Assembly: GCA_027057985.1 (NCBI GenBank)
Contig: JALUTJ010000186.1
Span: forward strand, 1-5,358
Direction of reading: 5' to 3'
DNA length: 5,358 bases
Source of the DNA: Chromatiales bacterium
GTDB lineage: Bacteria > Pseudomonadota > Gammaproteobacteria > UBA6429 > Thiohalophilaceae
This document shows positions 1-4,780 of this stretch, one piece after another. The notes beneath the pieces are model-generated. The model saw nothing but the letters and a program-made list of their open reading frames with translations, did not search any database and had not been told where the DNA came from. Each line of letters begins with the position of its first letter. Within the stretch, counting starts at the first letter, position 1. Both the position numbers and the translations under genes were made by a program.

Positions 1-537
1 CCAGAAAGCGAAATCATCACTAAAACTGAGCAGGAAACCAGCGAAGAAACAAAGCCCGTTTCCGCTCGTCCGGACTGGGCCGAAGCACCTTTTCAGATTT
101 TATTGTTCGAGGTAGCCGGCCTGAAACTGGCGGTGCCTTTAATCGAACTGTCTGCCGTTATCGAATGGACAGATAACGTAACGGAAATGCCGGGGCATGC
201 CGATTTTTACATGGGCATTCTGCAGCACCTTGAGCACAAGGTTGCCGTCATCGATACCGCCCGCATGGTTATGCCTGCCAATAAATTGCAGGAACTGGCT
301 GGAGATGATCCGCGCGAGCGGGTACGCCATATCGTACTCATCGACGATTATCGCTGGGGCCTTGCCTGTGACAAGATTGGCGAGGTCATCACCCTGCAAC
401 CCGAGGAAGTACGCTGGCGCAGCGATAAAACCCGGCGTGGCTGGCTGGCGGGCACCGTGATCAATCACATGTGTGCCCTGCTCAACAGCGATGGCTTCGC
501 GAAAATGCTGGAAAAGGGCAAGGAACCAGGTGAATAG
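1..537 (+). CDS. CheW-domain chemotaxis protein, ParP-like (5' partial)
   Basis: The frame is open from base 1, so only the C-terminal 178 residues are present and the true start lies upstream; the TTG at 103 is internal. Residues 1-24 of the visible part are charged, linker-like and rich in Glu/Thr. A CheW-like domain then runs from about residue 25 (RPDWAEAPFQILLFEVAGLK) to the end, with the typical beta-strand pattern VAVIDTARMV and HIVLIDDYRWGLACDKIGEV and a closing segment MCALLNSDGFAKML. A CheW domain behind a polar linker, directly before cheW and a DUF2802 gene, matches ParP of Vibrio and the CheW-like gene PA1463 of Pseudomonas. In Vibrio, ParP links the polar ParA-like protein ParC to CheA and the receptors and stabilises the polar array. 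The family call is firm; the ParP role is inferred from gene order. A parC-type ATPase gene should lie just upstream, outside the window. Confidence 0.88.
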   Translation, partial: PESEIITKTEQETSEETKPVSARPDWAEAPFQILLFEVAGLKLAVPLIELSAVIEWTDNVTEMPGHADFYMGILQHLEHKVAVIDTARMVMPANKLQELAGDDPRERVRHIVLIDDYRWGLACDKIGEVITLQPEEVRWRSDKTRRGWLAGTVINHMCALLNSDGFAKMLEKGKEPGE

Positions 538-555
538 CTCAGAAAATCAGCCTTT

Positions 556-572
556 TTGGCACAATATATGCA
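556..572 (+). promoter_or_regulatory. candidate sigma-54 (-24/-12) promoter for cheW
   Basis: TTGGCAC is followed by AATATATGCA. The -24 element TGGCAC (557-562) is perfect. The -12 element ATGCA differs from TTGCA at one base. The invariant GG (558-559) and GC (570-571) lie at the standard sigma-54 spacing. The site starts 19 bases after the stop of the upstream CheW-domain gene. The predicted transcript start is near 583, giving a 59-nt leader before cheW. Sigma-54 control of flagellar and chemotaxis genes is established in Pseudomonas and Vibrio; use of this site is inferred. Confidence 0.6.
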
Positions 573-584
573 AAATTACACCCA

Positions 585-618
585 GAACAGGAAAGTGTCA
601 GAAATCAGACACCTGTTC
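585..618 (+). other. inverted repeat / hairpin in the cheW leader
   Basis: GAACAG (585-590) pairs with CTGTTC (613-618), and GTGTC (595-599) with GACAC (608-612). This gives an 11-bp stem with a 4-nt bulge (591-594) on one side and an 8-nt loop. No T-tract follows, so it is not an ordinary intrinsic terminator. It starts about 2 nt after the predicted sigma-54 transcript start and ends 10 nt before the cheW Shine-Dalgarno (629-633). It could protect the 5' end of the mRNA or be a regulator site on DNA. Confidence 0.5.
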
Positions 619-641
619 ACGTTAAACCAGGAGAGTAATAC

Positions 642-1118
642 ATGAACGATGTGGTTGAAACTAATGATGATTCAATTGTCCAGTGGGTCACCTTCCACCT
701 GGATAATGAGAAGTATGGCATCAAGGTTATGCAGGTGCAGGAAGTATTGCGAATGACCGAAATTGCACCGGTACCAGGTGCGCCACATTATGTACTGGGT
801 ATTATCAATTTACGCGGAAATGTCGTCACCGTCATCGATACCCGGCGCCGTTTTGGTTTGCCGGATACCGAGCCAGATGATGAAACCCGTATCGTTATTA
901 TCGAGGCAGACAACAATGTCGTTGGTATTCTTGTTGACAGTGTTGCCGAGGTAGTTGACCTGAAGATGTCGGAAATCGAGACCGCACCAAACGTGGGTAA
1001 CGATGAGAGTTCCAAGTATATTCAGGGCGTATCCAGTCGAGGCGATGAGTTACTCATCCTGGTTGATGTCAATAAACTGCTGACTGATGAGGAATGGCAG
1101 GAGGTTGCTTCACTGTAA
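642..1118 (+). CDS. cheW: chemotaxis coupling protein CheW
   Basis: A complete 158-aa CheW, close to the E. coli length (167 aa). It is a cytoplasmic adaptor that bridges methyl-accepting chemotaxis receptors and the P5 domain of the kinase CheA in the core signalling array. A single CheW domain fills the protein from about residue 11 (SIVQWVTFHL) to 150. Visible family marks are KYGIKVMQVQEVLR (24-37), GAPHYVLGIINLRGNVVTVID (46-66, including NLRG, where Arg58 corresponds to the receptor-contacting Arg62 of E. coli), the second half RIVIIEADNNVVGILVDSV, and the closing strand DELLILVDVNKLL. The ATG at 642 has a good Shine-Dalgarno, AGGAG (629-633), 8 nt upstream. It follows the other CheW-domain gene by 104 bp, and a sigma-54 type promoter in that gap could let cheW be transcribed apart from the upstream operon. 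Nothing in the protein looks damaged. Confidence 0.96.
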   Translation: MNDVVETNDDSIVQWVTFHLDNEKYGIKVMQVQEVLRMTEIAPVPGAPHYVLGIINLRGNVVTVIDTRRRFGLPDTEPDDETRIVIIEADNNVVGILVDSVAEVVDLKMSEIETAPNVGNDESSKYIQGVSSRGDELLILVDVNKLLTDEEWQEVASL

Positions 1119-1146
1119 TGAAGCACGTAATCCGCTCAATGCATAA

Positions 1147-1329
1147 ATGGTTGAAATTGGTCGTTCAGATAAGCTTACCAATTTATGGCCTGCAACACCG
1201 GGCAGGGCAATAGACCCGTCTGGCGCAAAAAAGCATCCCGCCAAAAAACATCAGCAACCAAAAAAGCATAACAGCAATAAACATCCGGACGAAGATGGCC
1301 CGGGTAAAAATATTGATGAATATGCTTAA
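1147..1329 (+). CDS. small Lys/His-rich hypothetical protein (60 aa)
   Basis: A 60-codon ORF between cheW and the DUF2802 gene. I do not recognise the family. The N-terminal third is mixed. Residues 28-46 are strongly basic and made of short Lys-Lys-His units (KKHPAKKHQQPKKHNSNKH). The protein ends in an acidic, Gly/Pro-containing tail with the terminus IDEYA. No signal peptide or membrane segment is visible; it is probably disordered. In favour of a real gene are its place inside the operon and the stop codon, which shares a base with the next ATG (TAATG, 1327-1331), as in translationally coupled genes. Against it is the lack of a clear Shine-Dalgarno before ATG 1147; an in-frame stop at 1144-1146 rules out an earlier start. 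From memory, small basic ORFs ending in a similar IDEY motif sit near flagellar/chemotaxis genes in other gammaproteobacteria, but this is unverified. Confidence 0.55.
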   Translation: MVEIGRSDKLTNLWPATPGRAIDPSGAKKHPAKKHQQPKKHNSNKHPDEDGPGKNIDEYA

Positions 1330-1811
1330 TGGTTCAGCTATTACATAACCAACTCATGGCGGATAATAAAATGGAACAGCTTACTCATTTACTGGCCTCT
1401 CTGGAAATTACGCACTGGTTTATGCTCGGCGTCGTTGCGGTCCTGGTCACCAGCCTGGTACTGTATCGTCAGCAAAGAAAACAGTTTCAGTCACAGGCTG
1501 TGACCATGCAGTCACTACAACGCGACCTGCGCGCACTGGCCAATGCTGCGGTAGGTGTGGGCGGACGTGTCATGGAACTTGAACGTCAACAACGTAAACA
1601 GCCGCAGGTGGTTCCGGCTCAGCAGTCAGTGGCCTCTGTACAGCCGATCACCCCGGCAGAAGTTTACCCACTTTCAAACCAGCCTTATGAACAGGCAATT
1701 CAAATGGTACACAGCGGTGCCAGTGTCGATGATATCGTCAATGTCTGCGGCCTTAGTCGCTCAGAAGCTGAATTGATCAGTATGATGCATCGTCTTGATA
1801 AGGCATCGTAA
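1329..1811 (+). CDS. DUF2802 single-pass membrane protein
   Basis: A 160-aa protein of unknown function, recognised as DUF2802 by architecture and by its place after cheW (compare PA1465 of Pseudomonas). One transmembrane helix lies at about residues 30-47 (WFMLGVVAVLVTSLVLY). A charged Gln/Arg-rich, probably coiled-coil stretch follows (48-90), then a Pro/Gln/Val linker (91-116) and a C-terminal helical domain (117-157) with the family core YEQAIQMVHSGASVDDIV, CGLS and EAELISMMHRL. That core resembles a helix-turn-helix fold on the cytoplasmic side. The start is uncertain. ATG 1329 overlaps the previous stop by one base, suggesting coupling. ATG 1371 has a weak GGCGGA about 7 nt upstream and would give a 146-aa form with a shorter N-terminus, more typical of the family; ATG 1356 is also in frame. 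The bidirectional terminator 37 bp downstream marks the operon end. A role in flagellar or chemotaxis assembly is inferred from context only. Confidence 0.82.
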   Translation: MVQLLHNQLMADNKMEQLTHLLASLEITHWFMLGVVAVLVTSLVLYRQQRKQFQSQAVTMQSLQRDLRALANAAVGVGGRVMELERQQRKQPQVVPAQQSVASVQPITPAEVYPLSNQPYEQAIQMVHSGASVDDIVNVCGLSRSEAELISMMHRLDKAS

Positions 1812-1840
1812 TTTATACTGGATAACCATGCTTGCAGCAT

Positions 1841-1879
1841 AAAAAATGGCAACCCCGATTCATCAAGGTTGCCTTTTTT
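1841..1879. terminator. bidirectional rho-independent terminator
   Basis: GGCAACC (1848-1854) and GGTTGCC (1867-1873) form a perfect 7-bp stem with a 12-nt loop. Six Ts (1874-1879) follow on the + strand, and six As (1841-1846) give a U-tract on the minus strand. It lies 37 bp after the DUF2802 stop and 27 bp after the rne stop, so it can end both convergent units. A smaller hairpin, ATGCT-TGC-AGCAT (1828-1840), abuts the A-tract. Confidence 0.9.
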
Positions 1880-1899
1880 ATTACAGTGAACTTTTTAAA

Positions 1900-4329
1900 T
1901 CAGTCGCCTGACTTGGTAAAGACCTGTTGCAGTTCCGGCTTGCTCTCATTGCTGGCCTTTGCTGCCGGGGCAGGTGTTTCCTTCACTTCCTTTTTCTCTA
2001 CCACTTTTTCAGCAGATGCCGGTTTTGTTTCCGGTTTCTTTTCAGCTGCTGGCGCTTTCGCTTCTGCGGGTTTTGCATCTGCTTTAGTTTCTACCTGTTG
2101 CAGATTTGTGGCCGGTTTTGTTTCAACCGGAGCAGGTTTTGGTGTTTCGTGGAACACGGGTGCCGGGGTATTGTCTGCTGCTTTCTGCTCTGATTTCTCG
2201 GCCGTTTTTTCCACGGGGCGGCTGTCTTTTTTCTCGCTGCTTTTAGCTTCTTTTGCGACTGCAGGTTTTGCATCCGCTCTGTTTTCAGCAGCTGTAGGTG
2301 ACTGCTTCTTCTCCGGCTGTTTGTTATCGGCCATGGTTTCAGCTGATTGCTGATTACGACCACCACGGCGGCGACCACCGCGCTTGCCACGACGGTTCTG
2401 TGACTGTCCCTGCGATTGTTGTGTTTTCTGCTGTTCGTTATCAGCAGATTTATCCTGCTGTTGTTTATTGCGAGTATCGGCAGATTTTTTCTGTTGCTGA
2501 CGTTGCTTGTTGTCTGCCTGTTTTCTTTGCTGTCCACCGGCACCACGACGTTGCTGGTTTCCACCACGGCGTTGCTGGTTGCGGTTGCCACCACCGTTAC
2601 GACGGCGTTGCTGGGTCTGCTTTGCAGGTGCTGTCTTTTTCGCTGTTTCGGTTCCAAAGATAAAGCGCCACAGGCGAGTCAGGATATTAGGTTGTTCTAC
2701 AACCGGAGTAGGTCGCGGTGTAGCAGGGCTAACAGATTTTACCGCCGGCTCTTCCTTAACAACCTTGCGTGTTTCCGGGGTGACGATATTTTCAATACCG
2801 GCATCCGTCGAGGTATCAATCATGTCATAGCTGGACTGGGTTGCATCGTCAGAAGTTTCATCTTCACGAATCCGCTGCACCGTGTAATGCGGTGTTTCCA
2901 TATCCCGGTTAGGAATCAGGAAAATCTTGATATTCTGACGCTTCTCGATATCGAAAAGCATTTCACGTTTTTCATTCAGCAGGAATGCCGCCACATCGAC
3001 CGGCACCTGGGCAATAATCCGCGCGGTTTTTTCTTTCATCGATTCTTCTTCAACAATACGAAGAATCGAAAGGGCGCTGGACTCGATACCACGGATGGTG
3101 CCCTGGCCATTACAGCGTGGGCAAACCAGCTGGCTTGATTCACCGAGCGAGGAGCGTAGGCGCTGACGAGACATTTCCAGCAGACCAAAACGGGAAATTC
3201 GTCCCACCTGGACACGGGCGCGATCCAGCTTCAGCGCATCACGCATGCGGTTTTCAACTTCACGCTGATTCTTTGCCGGTCCCATATCGATAAAGTCAAT
3301 AACAACCAGGCCGCCGAGGTCACGCAGTCGTAACTGGCGTGCAATTTCATCGGCAGCTTCAAGGTTGGTATTGAGTGCGGTTTCTTCGATATCGCCGCCC
3401 TTGGTGGCACGGGCAGAGTTGATATCGATTGAGATAAGGGCCTCGGTATGATCGATCACCAGTGCACCACCGGAAGGCAGGCGCACCTCACGCTGGAAAG
3501 CAGACTCAATCTGGGTTTCGATCTGGTAGCGGGTAAACAGGGGCACCGGATCCTGGTACAGCTTGATCTTGTGCAGGTTATTCGGCATCACCTGCTCCAT
3601 GAACTGACGTGCCTGTTCATAGATTTCCGGCTCATCAATGATGATTTCATTGATGTCATTGCGCAGGTAATCACGGATGGTGCGGGTAATGAGGCTGCTT
3701 TCCTGGTAAATCAGGAAGGGTGCAGGGCGTTCTTTCGAAGCCGAATCAATGGATTTCCACAGCTTGAGCAGATAATCCAGGTCCCATTGCAGTTCTTCGA
3801 TCGATTTGCCGATTCCTGCTGTACGGATAATCAGTCCCATGTCTTCAGGGATATCCATGGCGGCAAGCGCCTCACGCGCTTCACTGCGGGCATCACCCTC
3901 AATACGACGGGAAACACCGCCCGCACGTGGATTATTCGGCATCAATACTGAATAACGGCCTGCGAGGCTGATAAAGGTCGTCAGTGCGGCGCCCTTGTTG
4001 CCGCGCTCTTCCTTGGCAACCTGGATAACCAGTTCCTGGCCTTCATGCACCACTTCCTTGATATTGATACGGCCGGATGTATCGACACCTTCTTTGAAAT
4101 AGATACGGGAAATTTCTTTTAGTGGCAAAAAGCCATGACGCTCGGAACCGTAGTCAACGAAAGCGGCTTCCAGACTGGGCTCGACGCGGGTGATTTTACC
4201 TTTGTAGATATTGGATTTCTTGGTTTCGCGGATCGCGGTTTCAATATCGAGGTCATAAAGGCGCTGGCCATCAACCAGTGCCACACGCAACTCTTCTGCC
4301 TGAGTTGCATTAAATAGCATTCTTTTCAT
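1900..4329 (-). CDS. rne: ribonuclease E
   Basis: An 809-aa endoribonuclease, the main enzyme of mRNA decay and of 5S rRNA and tRNA processing and the scaffold of the degradosome at the inner membrane. The N-terminal half aligns closely with E. coli RNase E from residue 1 ([21 protein letters not shown]). The S1 domain covers about 37-120, with RNA-contact Phe57, Phe67 and Lys112. The 5'-monophosphate sensor is about 121-215, with Arg141, Arg169 and Thr170. The DNase I-like catalytic part is about 280-400, with metal ligands Asp302 and Asp345 plus Asn304. The zinc link is CPRC (Cys403, Cys406). After about residue 500 the tail is low in complexity: amphipathic membrane-anchor candidate [12 protein letters not shown] (548-559), arginine-rich stretches at 573-603 and 645-658, a 12-residue repeat (603-638) and a Lys/Ala/Pro-rich end. 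The tail is about 250 residues shorter than in E. coli. ATG 4329 has an AAAGG Shine-Dalgarno 7 nt upstream. Long antisense frames over this gene are shadows. Confidence 0.97.
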   Translation of the reverse strand: MKRMLFNATQAEELRVALVDGQRLYDLDIETAIRETKKSNIYKGKITRVEPSLEAAFVDYGSERHGFLPLKEISRIYFKEGVDTSGRINIKEVVHEGQELVIQVAKEERGNKGAALTTFISLAGRYSVLMPNNPRAGGVSRRIEGDARSEAREALAAMDIPEDMGLIIRTAGIGKSIEELQWDLDYLLKLWKSIDSASKERPAPFLIYQESSLITRTIRDYLRNDINEIIIDEPEIYEQARQFMEQVMPNNLHKIKLYQDPVPLFTRYQIETQIESAFQREVRLPSGGALVIDHTEALISIDINSARATKGGDIEETALNTNLEAADEIARQLRLRDLGGLVVIDFIDMGPAKNQREVENRMRDALKLDRARVQVGRISRFGLLEMSRQRLRSSLGESSQLVCPRCNGQGTIRGIESSALSILRIVEEESMKEKTARIIAQVPVDVAAFLLNEKREMLFDIEKRQNIKIFLIPNRDMETPHYTVQRIREDETSDDATQSSYDMIDTSTDAGIENIVTPETRKVVKEEPAVKSVSPATPRPTPVVEQPNILTRLWRFIFGTETAKKTAPAKQTQQRRRNGGGNRNQQRRGGNQQRRGAGGQQRKQADNKQRQQQKKSADTRNKQQQDKSADNEQQKTQQSQGQSQNRRGKRGGRRRGGRNQQSAETMADNKQPEKKQSPTAAENRADAKPAVAKEAKSSEKKDSRPVEKTAEKSEQKAADNTPAPVFHETPKPAPVETKPATNLQQVETKADAKPAEAKAPAAEKKPETKPASAEKVVEKKEVKETPAPAAKASNESKPELQQVFTKSGD
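2416..2523 (-). repeat. three 12-residue (36-bp) tandem repeats in the rne tail
   Basis: Residues 603-614, 615-626 and 627-638 of RNase E repeat with an exact 12-residue period: [36 protein letters not shown]. The consensus starts with Lys-(Ser/Gln)-Ala-Asp and is then rich in Gln and Lys. The copies also resemble each other at the DNA level but are not identical, so the array is somewhat diverged. It lies between the two arginine-rich stretches. Its role is unknown; it may be a spacer or an RNA/protein contact segment. Confidence 0.75.
2541..2615 (-). repeat. QQRR-type RNA-binding repeats in rne
   Basis: The motif Gln-Gln-Arg-Arg occurs at RNase E residues 573-576, 585-588 and 592-595, with a QQRK variant at 600-603. 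Two copies form an exact 7-residue (21-bp) repeat, NQQRRGG and NQQRRGA; the + strand shows CGTTGCTGGTT at 2549 and 2570, and a shorter copy at 2606. Gly-rich linkers give the segment an RGG-box look. It lies just after the membrane anchor, where E. coli RNase E has its arginine-rich RNA-binding region, so RNA binding is the likely role. Confidence 0.7.
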
Positions 4330-4353
4330 TGTTAAACCTTTATCTGGCGCTCA

Positions 4354-4413
4354 ACCAGCGGGGAGTCGGCATGGCCGATCAGTTGGACTGTCAGTCGATT
4401 AAAACCCGCTGGT
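4354..4413 (-). other. branched stem-loop next to the rne start
   Basis: ACCAGCGGG (4354-4362) and CCCGCTGGT (4405-4413) are perfect 9-bp arms enclosing 42 nt. Inside are two further stems: TCGGC/GCCGA (4366-4370 with 4374-4378) and GACT/AGTC (4386-4389 with 4393-4396), each with a 3-nt loop. Together they could form a three-way junction that ends 24 nt before the rne ATG, close enough to affect ribosome access. An alternative pairing of AGCG (4357-4360) with CGCT (4348-4351) would break the outer stem. Confidence 0.6.
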
Positions 4414-4438
4414 GATCTACTTCAGCACCTGAGAAAAA

Positions 4439-4514
4439 CTCCCACCGGGGGAGACGCCAGATTTTAATTTACATGTCAGTCTCCACCGGCCTGTTTCGAT
4501 TCTGGCCGTGGGAG
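4439..4514 (-). other. alternative hairpins in the rne leader
   Basis: Local folds: CTCCC/GGGAG (4439-4443 with 4449-4453), and a longer hairpin pairing 4481-4491 with 4504-4514 (CTCC and CGGCC arms around two mismatches, 12-nt loop). Competing long-range fold: CTCCCAC (4439-4445) with GTGGGAG (4508-4514), enclosing GGAGAC (4450-4455) with GTCTCC (4479-4484). The two sets use the same bases and cannot coexist, so this is either a switch or a single stable fold that only energy calculation can decide. Confidence 0.5.
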
Positions 4515-4645
4515 CGCAGTTAATTTTTTAATTACTCTCCACGAAGTGTTCATTTCATGGAGCGTTACTTCTATCAGGCTCTGATACTCAAAATCACAGC
4601 CTGCTAAACTCTATCCAGGTGTTTATAAATCTGCGTTTGTCATGT

Positions 4646-4656
4646 CCTGAATCAGG
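4646..4656. other. short palindrome CCTGA-A-TCAGG
   Basis: An 11-bp near-perfect palindrome around a central A, located in the early rne leader about 50 nt from the predicted start. As RNA it could only form a 4-bp stem (CCTG/CAGG, 3-nt loop). As DNA it has the symmetry of a small operator. No regulator can be named. Confidence 0.3.
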
Positions 4657-4711
4657 CTAGCAAGGTGCAGACCGGAATAATTTTGCGTGTAATTCCAAAC
4701 ACTTGCCATCG

Positions 4712-4740
4712 AATATACCAGCCTTGACGCTTTTCATCAA
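4712..4740 (-). promoter_or_regulatory. candidate sigma-70 promoter for rne
   Basis: Read on the minus strand: -35 TTGATG (4735-4740), a 17-bp spacer, and -10 TATATT (4712-4717) preceded by TGG, an extended -10. The predicted start is near 4705. The -10 matches 5 of 6 consensus bases and the -35 matches 4 of 6. The resulting leader length fits that of E. coli rne, which supports the choice. Other starts are possible, since E. coli rne has several promoters. Confidence 0.55.
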
Positions 4741-4765
4741 TGTTTGATTTCAGATGCAACAAAAC

Positions 4766-4774
4766 TGCTACAAT
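4766..4774 (+). promoter_or_regulatory. candidate extended -10 promoter for rluC
   Basis: TGC followed by TACAAT (4769-4774) is an extended -10 element matching 5 of 6 consensus bases. No good -35 sits at 16-18 bp; TTGATT at 4744 is 19 bp away. Transcription would start near 4781, the A of the rluC ATG, giving a leaderless or nearly leaderless mRNA. This promoter and the rne promoter diverge, with predicted starts about 76 bp apart. Confidence 0.5.
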
Positions 4775-4780
4775 GCGCCC

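Larger units (their letters stand above)
4330..4705 (-). promoter_or_regulatory. long structured rne 5' leader (rne5-like, autoregulatory)
   Basis: This stretch has no gene. Read from the predicted start near 4705 to the rne ATG it makes a leader of about 376 nt, close to the 361-nt leader of E. coli rne, in which hairpins let RNase E cut its own mRNA and limit its level. Inverted repeats visible in transcript order are 4646-4656, 4572-4586 (TATCAG/CTGATA), 4537-4562 (CTCCA and GAA against TTC and TGGAG), 4481-4514, 4439-4453 and 4354-4413. An A/U-rich, probably unpaired stretch (4520-4534) lies between two hairpins and is a candidate RNase E cleavage site. Structure is seen in the sequence; autoregulation is inferred from the family. 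Confidence 0.65.

Noticed and set aside
103..537. TTG at 103 as the start of the first gene
   Set aside because: The frame is open back to base 1 and the CheW-like domain begins before residue 35 of the visible part, so the gene continues upstream.
1832..2353. 173-codon open frame on the + strand opposite the rne tail, encoding a Ser/Phe/Ala-rich hydrophobic protein
   Set aside because: It is the complement of the Lys/Ala/Pro-rich RNase E tail, whose codon bias leaves the antisense frame open. It also starts inside the terminator region without a ribosome site.
2091..2657. 188-codon minus strand frame overlapping the rne tail in another frame
   Set aside because: Alternate frame of a repetitive coding stretch; the Val/Asn/Arg-rich product simply reflects the CAG/CGT repeats of rne.
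2416..3138. 240-codon + strand frame opposite rne
   Set aside because: Antisense shadow over a conserved rne region; the composition is that of reversed Gln/Arg-rich codons, with no recognisable domain.
3448..3951. 167-codon + strand frame opposite the RNase E catalytic region
   Set aside because: It lies fully opposite the most conserved part of rne; no Shine-Dalgarno or known domain.
4622..4648. Minus strand TATAAA with AGGACA as a second rne promoter
   Set aside because: The spacer is only 15 bp and the -35 matches 4 of 6; weaker than the 4712-4740 candidate, though a secondary start cannot be excluded.
4724..4752. TTGACG (4724-4729) as a + strand -35 for rluC
   Set aside because: No acceptable -10 hexamer lies 16-18 bp downstream; the box falls inside the spacer of the minus strand rne promoter candidate.
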